Below, in pieces: positions 16,448 through 24,678 of a DNA stretch of 64,000 nt; positions within the stretch are counted from its first letter, which is position 1, and each line of letters opens with the position of its first letter. Source of the DNA: Pseudomonas sp. MM213 (GTDB taxonomy: Bacteria > Pseudomonadota > Gammaproteobacteria > Pseudomonadales > Pseudomonadaceae); contig NZ_CP081943.1 of the NCBI RefSeq assembly GCF_020423045.1, positions 1,612,001-1,676,000 of the forward strand, in the 5' to 3' direction. Position numbers and translations under genes: made by a program. The notes beneath the pieces are model-generated. The model made no database searches. It was not told the origin of the DNA and worked only from the letters and a program-made list of their open reading frames with translations.

Positions 16448-17665
16448 TCAGTGCCCCGCAACCGCAGGCCGGCCAGCCGCACGCGGTCCCGATTTGAAGC
16501 CGTGAGCCCGAGCCCCCCAGACAATCGCAAAACCCACTCCCACCAACACCATCATTGCCCAGGGAAAAGAGGCGATGCCCCATCTATCCAGCAACACGCC
16601 GCCCACTACCCCACTCCCCGCAATCGCACTGTTCCAGGCCACCACATTCAGCGACAACGCCACATCGGCCCCATCTCCCGCCGCGTCTGCCAGCGCTGTT
16701 TGCAACAACGTCGCCGCCCCGCCGAAGCTCAACCCCCAAACCGCCACGCCGATGTAGATCACTTCAGGCACGCTCCCCAAAAATCCAAGCACTACGCAAA
16801 CCGCCGCAAACGTCGCCAGGCTCACCAACACTGTCTTGCGCAACAACGGCTCAACCAATTTGGCAGTCAGCCAGATCCCCGCCAACGCCGCAGTACCAAA
16901 CACCAACAATACTAAATCCACCCGATCCCCCAACCCCGCCGGCACCACGAACGGTGCGATGTAGGTGTAGAGAATGTTGTGGGCCAGCATCCAGCAGATC
17001 ACCACCGCCAGCACGGGGCGCACGCCAGGAGTGGTCAGAACGGTGCGCAGCGACAGGCGCTGGTGCTCGGCTTGGGAGGGGTAGTCCGGGACTTTCACCA
17101 GCACCCAGGCAATCAGCACCAGGGTCAGGGCCGACATGATGCCGAAGGTCGTGCGCCAACCCACGAGGCCGCCCAGCCAGGTGCCGAGGGGTACACCCAG
17201 GGACAGGGCAATCGGTGTGCCGACCATGGCCAGCGCCAGCGCCTTGCCCTGTTGATGGGGCGCGACCATGCGTCGGGCGTAACCGGCCAGCAGGCTCCAG
17301 GCCAGCCCCGCCGCGACGCCGGCGAAGAAGCGCGCCACCAGGGTCGCTCCGTAGTGGGATGACAGCGCGGTGATGGAGTTGAACAGCAGGAAACCGACGA
17401 TGGTCAGCAGCAGTACATTGCGGCGGCGCCAGCCACGGGTGGCGATGGTCATGGGGATCACCGCCAGAACCGAACCCAGCGCGTAAGCGGTGACCATCTG
17501 CCCGGCCATGGAGGGGGAAATCGCCAGTCCTTCGCTGATCAGAGGCAATAGGCCGGCGGGCAATGTTTCGGTGACGATGCAGATGAAGCCGGTCATGGCC
17601 AGTGCAAGCAAGGCGCCAATGGGTAGGCGCTCGGGCGCCACCGATAAGGTAATTGAGGGTGTCAC
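16448..17665 (-). CDS. MFS transporter (arabinose-efflux/drug exporter type)
   Basis: 405 residues with about 12 predicted helices. It opens with LPIGALLALAMTGFICIVTETLPAGLLPLI, the pattern of DHA1-type exporters such as those of sugar and drug efflux. The GTG at 17665 is chosen because AAGGA lies seven bases upstream; the frame continues to 17734 but that stretch would include operator sequence. It is divergent from a TetR gene with matching inverted operator copies, so induction by a TetR ligand is likely. Confidence 0.8.
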   Translation of the reverse strand: MTPSITLSVAPERLPIGALLALAMTGFICIVTETLPAGLLPLISEGLAISPSMAGQMVTAYALGSVLAVIPMTIATRGWRRRNVLLLTIVGFLLFNSITALSSHYGATLVARFFAGVAAGLAWSLLAGYARRMVAPHQQGKALALAMVGTPIALSLGVPLGTWLGGLVGWRTTFGIMSALTLVLIAWVLVKVPDYPSQAEHQRLSLRTVLTTPGVRPVLAVVICWMLAHNILYTYIAPFVVPAGLGDRVDLVLLVFGTAALAGIWLTAKLVEPLLRKTVLVSLATFAAVCVVLGFLGSVPEVIYIGVAVWGLSFGGAATLLQTALADAAGDGADVALSLNVVAWNSAIAGSGVVGGVLLDRWGIASFPWAMMVLVGVGFAIVWGARAHGFKSGPRAAGRPAVAGH

Positions 17666-17697
17666 GGTAGATTCCTTGAGTGAGGATTTTCGACTTA

Positions 17698-17767
17698 AAT
17701 ACTGATCGATACAAATGTTGAAGGCTGCCAGCACTCGTTGTCAACGACTTATGTATCGACTAGTATT
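17698..17767. promoter_or_regulatory. Inverted pair of TetR operator candidates between MFS and TetR genes
   Basis: TATGTATCGACTAGTATT on the plus strand (17750-17767) and its inverted counterpart (17698-17715 read on the minus strand) match at 15 of 18 bases. The right copy overlaps TAGTAT (17761-17766), which lies 17 bases from TTGTCA (17738-17743). That forms a good promoter for the TetR gene, so autorepression is expected. Confidence 0.6.
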
Positions 17768-17794
17768 TATCTCGTAATCCTCAGGAGCCTTGAA

Positions 17795-18442
17795 ATGGCG
17801 CAAATGGGCCGCCCCCGAACCTTTGACCGCGACCACGCCGTGGAACAGGCCATGCACCTGTTTTGGCAACACGGCTACGACGCGACCTCCCTCGCTCAGT
17901 TGAAAGCCGGATTGGGCGGCGGAATTTCCGCACCGAGTTTTTACGCGGCATTCGGTTCCAAGGAAGCGTTGTTTGACGAGTGTGTGCAGCGTTATCTGGC
18001 GACTTTCGCTCAAGTCACCGAATGCCTGTGGGATGGGAGCCTGCCTCCACGCCAGGCTATCGAAACCGCGCTGCGCCAATCGGCGCGCATGCAATGCGAA
18101 GAAGGTCATCCCAAAGGCTGCATGGTGGCCCTCGGCGTGATGAGCGCGCCCAGCCCGGAGAGTGCGCGGGTGGTCGATGCATTGACCCATTCACGCACCC
18201 GCACTCGTGCGGGGATTTTGGCGTGTGTCGAGCGGGGTATCAGTACAGGTCAATTGCCGGGCAATGTTCACGCGCCCGCGATGGCTACGGTGTTCGACAG
18301 TTTCCTGCAGGGTATTTCCATCCTCGCTCGGGATAACACGTCGCATGAGGTAATTGATGCGGCCATCACCCAGATACTGCTGACTTGGGACATTACGGCC
18401 TCTTCCGCTCCGCCAGCTATCGCAATGGCCAACAGGGACTGA
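17795..18442 (+). CDS. TetR-family transcriptional regulator
   Basis: 215 residues. The N-terminal TetR helix-turn-helix is visible (FDRDHAVEQAMHLFWQHGYDATSLAQLKAGLGGGISAPSFYAAFGSKEALF, about residues 9-58), followed by a helical ligand-binding core with CMVALGVMSAP. CAGGAG precedes the ATG at 17795. Divergent from the MFS exporter it presumably represses. Confidence 0.85.
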   Translation: MAQMGRPRTFDRDHAVEQAMHLFWQHGYDATSLAQLKAGLGGGISAPSFYAAFGSKEALFDECVQRYLATFAQVTECLWDGSLPPRQAIETALRQSARMQCEEGHPKGCMVALGVMSAPSPESARVVDALTHSRTRTRAGILACVERGISTGQLPGNVHAPAMATVFDSFLQGISILARDNTSHEVIDAAITQILLTWDITASSAPPAIAMANRD

Positions 18443-18516
18443 TTGATTTAACCCGTGAGGCCATGGCGTGAATCCGGCGCAACTGCGTAATTGTCAAAGG
18501 CCCGTCCAGGGCCGGG

Positions 18517-19308
18517 TTATCGGATAGCCGGGAACTCTTCGACGCTGTCAGGCCAGGCAGATAGAACCTCAAAGCCATCGTCAGTGACCGCCACCATGTG
18601 CTCCCACTGGGCTGAAAGGGAGTGATCCTTGGTGACAACGGTCCAGCCGTCCGCCAGGGTTTTCACGTGACGCTTACCCGCGTTCAACATGGGCTCAATG
18701 GTGAAAATCATGCCCGCTTTCAACTGCAATCCCTGGCCGGGGTAGCCGTAATGGAGGATCTGCGGCTCATCGTGATAGACCTTGCCAATACCGTGACCGC
18801 AGTATTCGCGCACAACACTGAATCCATCCCTTTCGGCGACCGACTGAATGGCATAACCGATATCGCCCAGCGTGGCACCGGGGCGAACGACTCGAATACC
18901 GGCGCACAGCGCTTCGTAGGTGGTCTTGACCAAATGCCGAGCCTGCGGACTGGGTTCACCCACGAAATACATTCGACTGGTGTCGCCATACCAACCGTCC
19001 TTTTTGACAGCGACGTCGATATTCACAATGTCGCCATCCTTCAGGACAGTGGCCGAAGGCAGGCCATGGCAGACCACCTGGTTGACGGACGTCAGCACGG
19101 TTTTCGGGTAGCCGAGATACCCGATATTCCCCGCAATGGCCTTTTGCACATTGACGATGTAGTCGTGACAGCGCTGATCGAGCTCGTCGGTGGTGACACC
19201 CGCTTTCACATAAGGCCCAATCATGGCCAGCACCTCGGCCGCCAGCGTTGCAGCGGCACGTGAGCTGGCGATGTCTGCCCGGGTATTGATGCGCACGTTC
19301 GCCCTCAT
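18517..19308 (-). CDS. map: Methionine aminopeptidase, type I
   Basis: Removes the initiator methionine from new proteins. The 263 residues show the pita-bread fold signature and all five metal ligands: Asp in VNIDVAV, Asp in YGDTSRMY, His in CGHGIGKVYH, Glu in IFTIEPML and Glu in AQWEHMVAV. It lacks the N-terminal zinc-finger extension seen in some homologues, as is normal for bacterial type I. Its ATG overlaps the stop of the upstream ParD-like gene (ATGA at 19305-19308), so the pair is translationally coupled. Pseudomonads usually carry another, essential map gene near rpsB. This copy is therefore probably an accessory paralogue. Confidence 0.9.
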   Translation of the reverse strand: MRANVRINTRADIASSRAAATLAAEVLAMIGPYVKAGVTTDELDQRCHDYIVNVQKAIAGNIGYLGYPKTVLTSVNQVVCHGLPSATVLKDGDIVNIDVAVKKDGWYGDTSRMYFVGEPSPQARHLVKTTYEALCAGIRVVRPGATLGDIGYAIQSVAERDGFSVVREYCGHGIGKVYHDEPQILHYGYPGQGLQLKAGMIFTIEPMLNAGKRHVKTLADGWTVVTKDHSLSAQWEHMVAVTDDGFEVLSAWPDSVEEFPAIR

Positions 19309-19571
19309 TTCCTGGCTCCGATGGCTGCATGAACCTGTGGGCCTTGCGAACTTTCTTCGAGGGCGCAGAGCTTCTTCAAATCAAGACCGCCTTGCAGTTC
19401 TGCGCGAATCAGCATGCGGCAAATGTCGCTGTGATCCAGGTCGGGGTGTAATTCGGCAAGCATCCCGATACGCATCCAGTGCTCGGCCTGAGCGTTGATC
19501 GAGCGACTCAACGCATCGCTCGCGACGCGCAGATGCTCATGCATGTCTTCAGAAATTTTTACGATGCCCAT
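19305..19571 (-). CDS. ParD-like antitoxin-domain protein
   Basis: 88 residues with an N-terminal ribbon-helix-helix-like segment (GIVKISEDMHEHLRVASDALSRSINAQAEHWMRIGMLAEL), the pattern of the ParD_like family. Such proteins look like antitoxins but have no recognised toxin partner here. Instead the next gene, overlapping by four bases, is a methionine aminopeptidase. The ATG at 19571 gives the family N-terminus; the open frame upstream is not conserved-looking. A role in controlling the accessory map gene is a reasonable guess. Confidence 0.65.
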   Translation of the reverse strand: MGIVKISEDMHEHLRVASDALSRSINAQAEHWMRIGMLAELHPDLDHSDICRMLIRAELQGGLDLKKLCALEESSQGPQVHAAIGARK

Positions 19572-19696
19572 CAGCTTCACTATATGAAATGGATATGGAA
19601 CGTATATTAGCCGGTTCGAGCGTGAAATCAAATTTGCGTTGTCGGATTGGGGAGGATCAAAAGCTGGTGCAGATGAAAACCCGACGGGCCATCGGT

Positions 19697-20344
19697 TCAA
19701 TGCCTCGTCTTGCGCTCCAGCAAACGCACACCGAGCGACAGCGGATAACACAGCGCAAAATAGATCGCGCCGACGAGGATGTAGATCTCCAGGGGCATGA
19801 AGTACACCGAGCTCAAATCCTGAGCCCGCAACATCAAATCCGGCGCCGCGATCAACGAGGCCACCGAGGTGTCTTTCAACAGCGAGATCGCCACGTTGCC
19901 AATTGGCGCCAGCACGATGCGAATGGCCTGAGGCAACACGACCCAGCGCAACACCTTGAGATGAGGCATTCCAATTGCCTTCGCCGCTTCCACCTGCCCC
20001 TTGGGCACGGCCTCGAGGCCCGAGCGATAAATCTCCGACAGGTAGGCAGCGGCGTTCAATCCCAAGCCGATCATGGCGGCTTGAAACGAGCTGAACTGCA
20101 CGCCGACTTCGGTCAGGCTGAAGTAGACGATGAACAGTTGCACCAGCGCCGGTGTACCGCGAAAGACCTCGATGTAGACCAGCGCGGCGCGGCGCAATGG
20201 TCGGTTACGTGAAAGCCTGGCCAACGCCACCAACAGCCCGACAATCAAACCGATGACCAGTGCGCCAAACGCTAACTGGAGCGTCGCCCAGGCCGCCGCC
20301 AGCAATTCGACATGGGTTGCTTCCCACAACTCGCCATAGCCCAT
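19697..20344 (-). CDS. Polar amino acid ABC transporter permease 2
   Basis: 215 residues with about five membrane helices and the cytoplasmic EAA loop (EAAKAIGMPHLKVLRWVVLPQAIRI) that contacts the ATPase. Belongs to the HisM/GlnP group (PAAT family). It starts one base after the stop of the other permease and is the last gene of the four-gene transporter. Substrate presumably an amino acid or amine, given the divergent MocR/DadA-like/RidA genes. Confidence 0.88.
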   Translation of the reverse strand: MGYGELWEATHVELLAAAWATLQLAFGALVIGLIVGLLVALARLSRNRPLRRAALVYIEVFRGTPALVQLFIVYFSLTEVGVQFSSFQAAMIGLGLNAAAYLSEIYRSGLEAVPKGQVEAAKAIGMPHLKVLRWVVLPQAIRIVLAPIGNVAISLLKDTSVASLIAAPDLMLRAQDLSSVYFMPLEIYILVGAIYFALCYPLSLGVRLLERKTRH

Positions 20345-20345
20345 A

Positions 20346-21029
20346 TCAATGCTCCTTCACGACTTTGAGTCGCCGTTCTGTGCGCGCCGCCCAGTGGGAC
20401 AGCACCAGGCTCAAGACCAGATAGATGATCGCCAACAGGAAGTAGATGAGGTTGGTCTGATAGGTTTCGCTGACCAGCATCCGCGCCTTGAACGTCAGCT
20501 CCGGCACCGCCGCTGCCGAGGCAAGGGAGGTGTCCTTGAGCAGGCCGATGGCGAAGTTGGCCATCCCCGGAATCGCCACCTTGAACGCCTGGGGCAGCAC
20601 GATAATGCGCATCGCCAACGACCGGGTCATACCGATCGAAAACGCTGCTTCGCTTTGCCCCCGATCAATGGTGCGGATGCTCGAACGGAACACTTCCGAC
20701 AGGATCGCGGCACCGTTCAGGCCAAAACCGATGATCGCCGCGCCGATCGCCGGCAGCGTGATACCGATATAGGTCAGCCCGAAGTACAGAATGAACAACT
20801 GGGTCAAAATCGGTATGTTGCGAAACACCTCCAGGTACACGCTGGCAATCAGGCTCAGTACCCGGCTGCGCGAGAGCCGCATCAACGCCAGGCAAAACCC
20901 CAGCAGCATCGCCACGACAAACGCGGCGGCCGTCAGGCCGACCGTCGTCAGCGCACCGATACCCAGCACATTCAAAAAGTACGGCAGCATCTCGATGGCT
21001 TTGTGCAGTGCAGTCGAATCGAACATCAA
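20346..21029 (-). CDS. Polar amino acid ABC transporter permease 1
   Basis: 227 residues of the HisM/GlnP permease group. The EAA loop reads SEAAFSIGMTRSLAMRIIVLPQAFKV. About five predicted helices. It abuts the ATPase gene upstream and the second permease downstream with no gap, showing a tight operon. It probably forms a heterodimer with permease 2. Confidence 0.88.
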   Translation of the reverse strand: MMFDSTALHKAIEMLPYFLNVLGIGALTTVGLTAAAFVVAMLLGFCLALMRLSRSRVLSLIASVYLEVFRNIPILTQLFILYFGLTYIGITLPAIGAAIIGFGLNGAAILSEVFRSSIRTIDRGQSEAAFSIGMTRSLAMRIIVLPQAFKVAIPGMANFAIGLLKDTSLASAAAVPELTFKARMLVSETYQTNLIYFLLAIIYLVLSLVLSHWAARTERRLKVVKEH

Positions 21030-21806
21030 TCAGTGCTCCTGCACGGCGCGGATGAAGGAGCGGGTGCGTTCGATCTGGCTCTCGCGAAAAATCTGTCGTG
21101 GCGGCCCCTGTTCAACGATGTTGCCGTCGGCCATGAAGATCACTTGATCGGAGACGCTTTCGGCGAAATGCATTTCATGGGTCACGATGATCATCGTCAT
21201 GCCCTCCTCTGCCAGCTTGCGCATGACGGTCAACACTTCGCCCACCAACTCCGGGTCCAGCGCTGATGTGGCCTCGTCGAACAGCATCAGCTTGGGTTGC
21301 ATCGCCAGCGCCCGGGCGATGGCGATGCGTTGCTGTTGCCCGCCCGAGAGCTGTTCCGGGTAAACGTCGCGCTTGGCAAACATGCCCACCTTGTTCAGCA
21401 GGTCTTCGGCCAGTTCCACCGCTTCGGCGCGGTTGCGTTGCTGCACCTTGAGCGGGCCGAGGATGATGTTCTCCAGCACCGAGAGATGCGGGAACAGATT
21501 GAAGCGCTGGAACACCATGCCGATCTCGGTGCGCATCCGCGCCAGCTCCTTGTCGCTCATGGGCACTTTGCGGGTGCCCACCAGGCGCTGGCCGATCAGT
21601 TCGTTATCGATGTAAATATCGCCTTTGGTCGGCTCTTCGAGGTAGTTGACGCAACGCAACAAGGTGGTCTTGCCCGAGCCGCTGGGGCCGATGAGCGAGA
21701 TCTTCTGGCCTTGCTGTACGTTGAGGTCGATGCCTTTGAGCACGTCCAGGCTACCGAAGGACTTGTAGAGCCCTTCGATCCGCACCAGTGGAGTTGATTC
21801 AGCCAT
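21030..21806 (-). CDS. Polar amino acid ABC transporter ATP-binding protein
   Basis: 258 residues with Walker A (GPSGSGKTTLLR), signature LSGGQQQRIAIARAL, Walker B (LMLFDEATSALDPE) and the switch histidine (IIVTHEMHFA). It energises amino acid import by the two following permeases. The ATG at 21806 is preferred to an in-frame TTG two codons earlier. Confidence 0.92.
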   Translation of the reverse strand: MAESTPLVRIEGLYKSFGSLDVLKGIDLNVQQGQKISLIGPSGSGKTTLLRCVNYLEEPTKGDIYIDNELIGQRLVGTRKVPMSDKELARMRTEIGMVFQRFNLFPHLSVLENIILGPLKVQQRNRAEAVELAEDLLNKVGMFAKRDVYPEQLSGGQQQRIAIARALAMQPKLMLFDEATSALDPELVGEVLTVMRKLAEEGMTMIIVTHEMHFAESVSDQVIFMADGNIVEQGPPRQIFRESQIERTRSFIRAVQEH

Positions 21807-21854
21807 GTGCAATGTCCGTAAGTGGATGACGCAAACTGTGATCGCGACGTCGAC

Positions 21855-22820
21855 TCAGGCGAAGGCCTGACTGAAATCTCGCGGCGGGTGCTCGAACGGC
21901 CCGATAAGGTTGCCCTTTTCGTCGCGGTCCACGCCGATGCGCGGGTCCTTGGCGGGAGGCACGAGGTAGTCGGAGTTCTTGATCCCGTACTTGGCGAGGA
22001 TCGGCTTGATCTGATCGGTGCTTTTGAGCCAGCGCAGGCCCTGGTTTATGCCATCGAACAAGTCCTGGTTCTGCGGATGAACACCCCAGATCGCCTCGAA
22101 CTTGGCGGTCAGGCTGGGGAATTTTTCATCGTAGGACATAGGGATTTGTTTGAGTTTGAGGCTTGGGTCCTGAAGGATCATGTAGTCAATGGTCGGGGCA
22201 TCCAGCACGGCAAAATCCAGTCGCCCGGCGCGCACGTCACGCAGACAGGAGTCGGTGTTGTCGTAGAGTTTGACCTCCTTCACGCCTTCGATTTTCTTCA
22301 TGTCCGGAATGGTGAAATAGCCGGTAATCGCGCCGATGGTGCGGCCCTTCACGTCGTTGACGGTGATCGAGGTGGTGAACGGCTCACTGTCGCGCATGAT
22401 CACGTAGGCACCGGTGTAGAACACCGGGTCGGTCAGCAGCAGGATCTTCGAACGCATCGGGTTCCAGGCGAAGTTGCCGCCGAACCAGTCGGCCCGTCCC
22501 GACCTTACCGCTTCGACCACCGCCGGGAAACCCATAGTCAGCACGTCGAGCTTGAGTTCGAGGCGATCGGCAATGATCTTCAGCAATTCCAGATCGGTGC
22601 CGACCGGTACGCCTTCACGCAGCGCACCCAAGGGCATATCACCCAGGCAAGCGGCTGTCAGGTAGCCGGGGCGCACAGTCTTGATCGGTTGCCCGGCGGC
22701 GAATGACATCGGGATCGGGCCTACGACGCTGCTCAGCAGCACAGCCAGCGAACCGTAACCCGTGGCTTTGAGCAACCCGCGCCGAGAGAAACCCTGGGAG
22801 TCGAATTTGAAGTCGGACAT
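21855..22820 (-). CDS. Amino acid ABC transporter substrate-binding protein (family 3), Tat-type signal
   Basis: 321 residues. The N-terminus has a twin-arginine export signal (FSRRGLLKATGYGSLAVLL), followed by a family-3 solute-binding fold: PRPxY-like start IKTVRPGYLTAACLGDMPLG, VGTDLELLKIIADRLELKL, and a hinge near VKGRTIGAITGYFTIPDMKK. It captures the substrate in the periplasm for the three genes downstream. Tat rather than Sec export is unusual for this class. Lies between the APC permease and the ATPase gene on the same strand. Confidence 0.85.
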   Translation of the reverse strand: MSDFKFDSQGFSRRGLLKATGYGSLAVLLSSVVGPIPMSFAAGQPIKTVRPGYLTAACLGDMPLGALREGVPVGTDLELLKIIADRLELKLDVLTMGFPAVVEAVRSGRADWFGGNFAWNPMRSKILLLTDPVFYTGAYVIMRDSEPFTTSITVNDVKGRTIGAITGYFTIPDMKKIEGVKEVKLYDNTDSCLRDVRAGRLDFAVLDAPTIDYMILQDPSLKLKQIPMSYDEKFPSLTAKFEAIWGVHPQNQDLFDGINQGLRWLKSTDQIKPILAKYGIKNSDYLVPPAKDPRIGVDRDEKGNLIGPFEHPPRDFSQAFA

Positions 22821-22905
22821 AGATCACCTATTGGGCAAATTATTGTTTTGGACGGTTTCAAGCCAAACAACTCAACCGCCATCCGTGGCTGGATTTCCCT
22901 ATGAT

Positions 22906-24339
22906 TTATGACCGTGTCGGCAACCCCGCCAGCAAGTCGATGGCATTGATGTGGGGCTTGCCGACTGACTGCCGACGACGCTTGAGTAGCAGGTAAGCCG
23001 CCGATACCACGCCCAGACTTACAAGGCTGGCAAGGAACTGTGTGCGCAAGGATTCCTGAAAGGCCATGGCGACCAAAACACCCGCAATCACCGTTACAAC
23101 AGCATAGGACAGCCAAGGAAACAGCCACATCTTGAGGGTCAGCCGGGCCGGCGCCGTGGCTTGCACCTGACGCCGAACCTGGATCTGCGCCAGCGCTACC
23201 GCGAGATACACGAACAGCATCACCGCGCCGGACGCATTGACTAGGAACAGGAACACGCCTTCGGGGGAAATGATCGCCGCCATGATCGCGATGTAGCCGA
23301 TCACACTGCTCAGCAGCACCGCGGCCCGGGGCACTTTGCGCCCGGTCAGGGTCGACAGCCTGGCCGGTGCATCACCGCGCTGACTGAGGCCGAACAGAAT
23401 CCGCGACGACACGTACAACCCGGAATTCAGCGCCGAGAGCACGGCCACCAGCACCACCGCTTGCATGATCATGGCCGCGCCGGGAATGTGCAGGACCTCC
23501 AGCGCCGCCACGAACGGCGAGTGCCCGGCCACGATCTGCCCCCAGGGCACCACGCAGACAATCAGGAAAATCGAGCCGACATAAAAGGTGATGACCCGGA
23601 AGATCACCGAACGGGTCATGTTCGCCACGTTCTTCGACGGGTCATCGGATTCGGCGGCGGCGATGGTCGCGATCTCGGCACCACCCACCGCGAAGATCAC
23701 CGTAGGCACCCCGGCCAGAATCGCGCTCACGCCGTAAGGCATGAAGCCGCGGTCGTTCACCAGGTTGCCCAGCAGCGCACTGGTGCTTGGCGCAAAGCCG
23801 AAGAGGTAGGCACCGACCACAAAGATGAAGACGATGATCGCGAAGACCTTCAATGACGCAAACCAGTACTCGAATTCGCCATAGGACTTCACGGACAGAC
23901 AATTGATGGCGGTCATCACGGCCAACAGCGTCAGACCGATCATCCAGGCCGGCAACGGTATCCATTGCTGGAGAATGTTGGCGCCGACCACGGCTTCCAC
24001 GGCGACCACGATCACCCAGAAGTACCAGTACAACCAGCCGCTGGTGAAGCCGACCCAATTGCCCAGGCCGATGCGCGCGTATTCGGTAAAGGAGCCGACA
24101 CCGGGCAGGGCCACGGCCATTTCGCCGAGCATGCGCATGACCAGCATTACTACGATGCCTGCGGCGAGATAACTGAGGAACGAGGCCGGGCCGATGGCCT
24201 GAATCGTCGCGCTGCTGCCGACAAACAGGCCCGCGCCAATGATCCCGCCCAGGGAAATCATCGTGATATGACGTTGGCGCAACGCCCCGCTGAGTTGTTG
24301 CTGACCGGGCTTTGTATTGGTTGGCTGGGCGTTGTTCAT
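22906..24339 (-). CDS. APC-superfamily amino acid permease (GABA permease-like)
   Basis: 477 residues with about 12 membrane helices. It starts with the AAT-family motif RQRHITMISLGGIIGAGLFVGSSATIQAIGPASFLSYLAAG and contains GGAEIATIAAAESDDPSKNV, both typical of amino acid:proton symporters such as GabP and AnsP. GAGG lies eight bases before the ATG at 24339. Placed first in the leftward amino-compound uptake set and divergent from the MocR gene. Confidence 0.88.
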   Translation of the reverse strand: MNNAQPTNTKPGQQQLSGALRQRHITMISLGGIIGAGLFVGSSATIQAIGPASFLSYLAAGIVVMLVMRMLGEMAVALPGVGSFTEYARIGLGNWVGFTSGWLYWYFWVIVVAVEAVVGANILQQWIPLPAWMIGLTLLAVMTAINCLSVKSYGEFEYWFASLKVFAIIVFIFVVGAYLFGFAPSTSALLGNLVNDRGFMPYGVSAILAGVPTVIFAVGGAEIATIAAAESDDPSKNVANMTRSVIFRVITFYVGSIFLIVCVVPWGQIVAGHSPFVAALEVLHIPGAAMIMQAVVLVAVLSALNSGLYVSSRILFGLSQRGDAPARLSTLTGRKVPRAAVLLSSVIGYIAIMAAIISPEGVFLFLVNASGAVMLFVYLAVALAQIQVRRQVQATAPARLTLKMWLFPWLSYAVVTVIAGVLVAMAFQESLRTQFLASLVSLGVVSAAYLLLKRRRQSVGKPHINAIDLLAGLPTRS

Positions 24340-24678
24340 CGGATGACCTCCGCTGCGTTGTCTGGGGCCGATCGACCGGATAATTTCATCGAAGACTTTG
24401 CGCGGGGGGGACAACACACCGGATACTCTGTGCCGCCCGCTGCCAGGCTGAAAAGTCGGTGGTGCCGGGGCGTGCCTGGCTGGAACGTTTTGATAGTCAT
24501 GTGCGTACCTGTTGGGCTGAGCGTGGCAGCCATTTTCTTATTGTGTTGCATGACAAGCATTACAACTCACACACTAATCACGATTTTTTAGCTTGTCAAT
24601 GGGCCTTGTATCGGATAAAAAGCAATACAAATTTGCTTATTGTCTTGCTGCAAGCATGACAAGCAGGGATAAAGCACC
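24340..24678. promoter_or_regulatory. Divergent promoter region of the APC permease and MocR genes
   Basis: AT-rich, with no gene. Holds a 12-base direct repeat GCATGACAAGCA (24548-24559 and 24654-24665), a related inverted TTGTCA element at 24594-24599, and an inverted repeat TTGTAT-N13-ATACAA (24606-24630). MocR proteins bind paired direct or inverted repeats upstream of their own genes, so these are the best operator candidates. Confidence 0.55.

Noticed and set aside
16400..16450. Pyrimidine-rich run with CCTTTTTT as a terminator for the VOC gene
   Set aside because: No matching stem could be found beside it.
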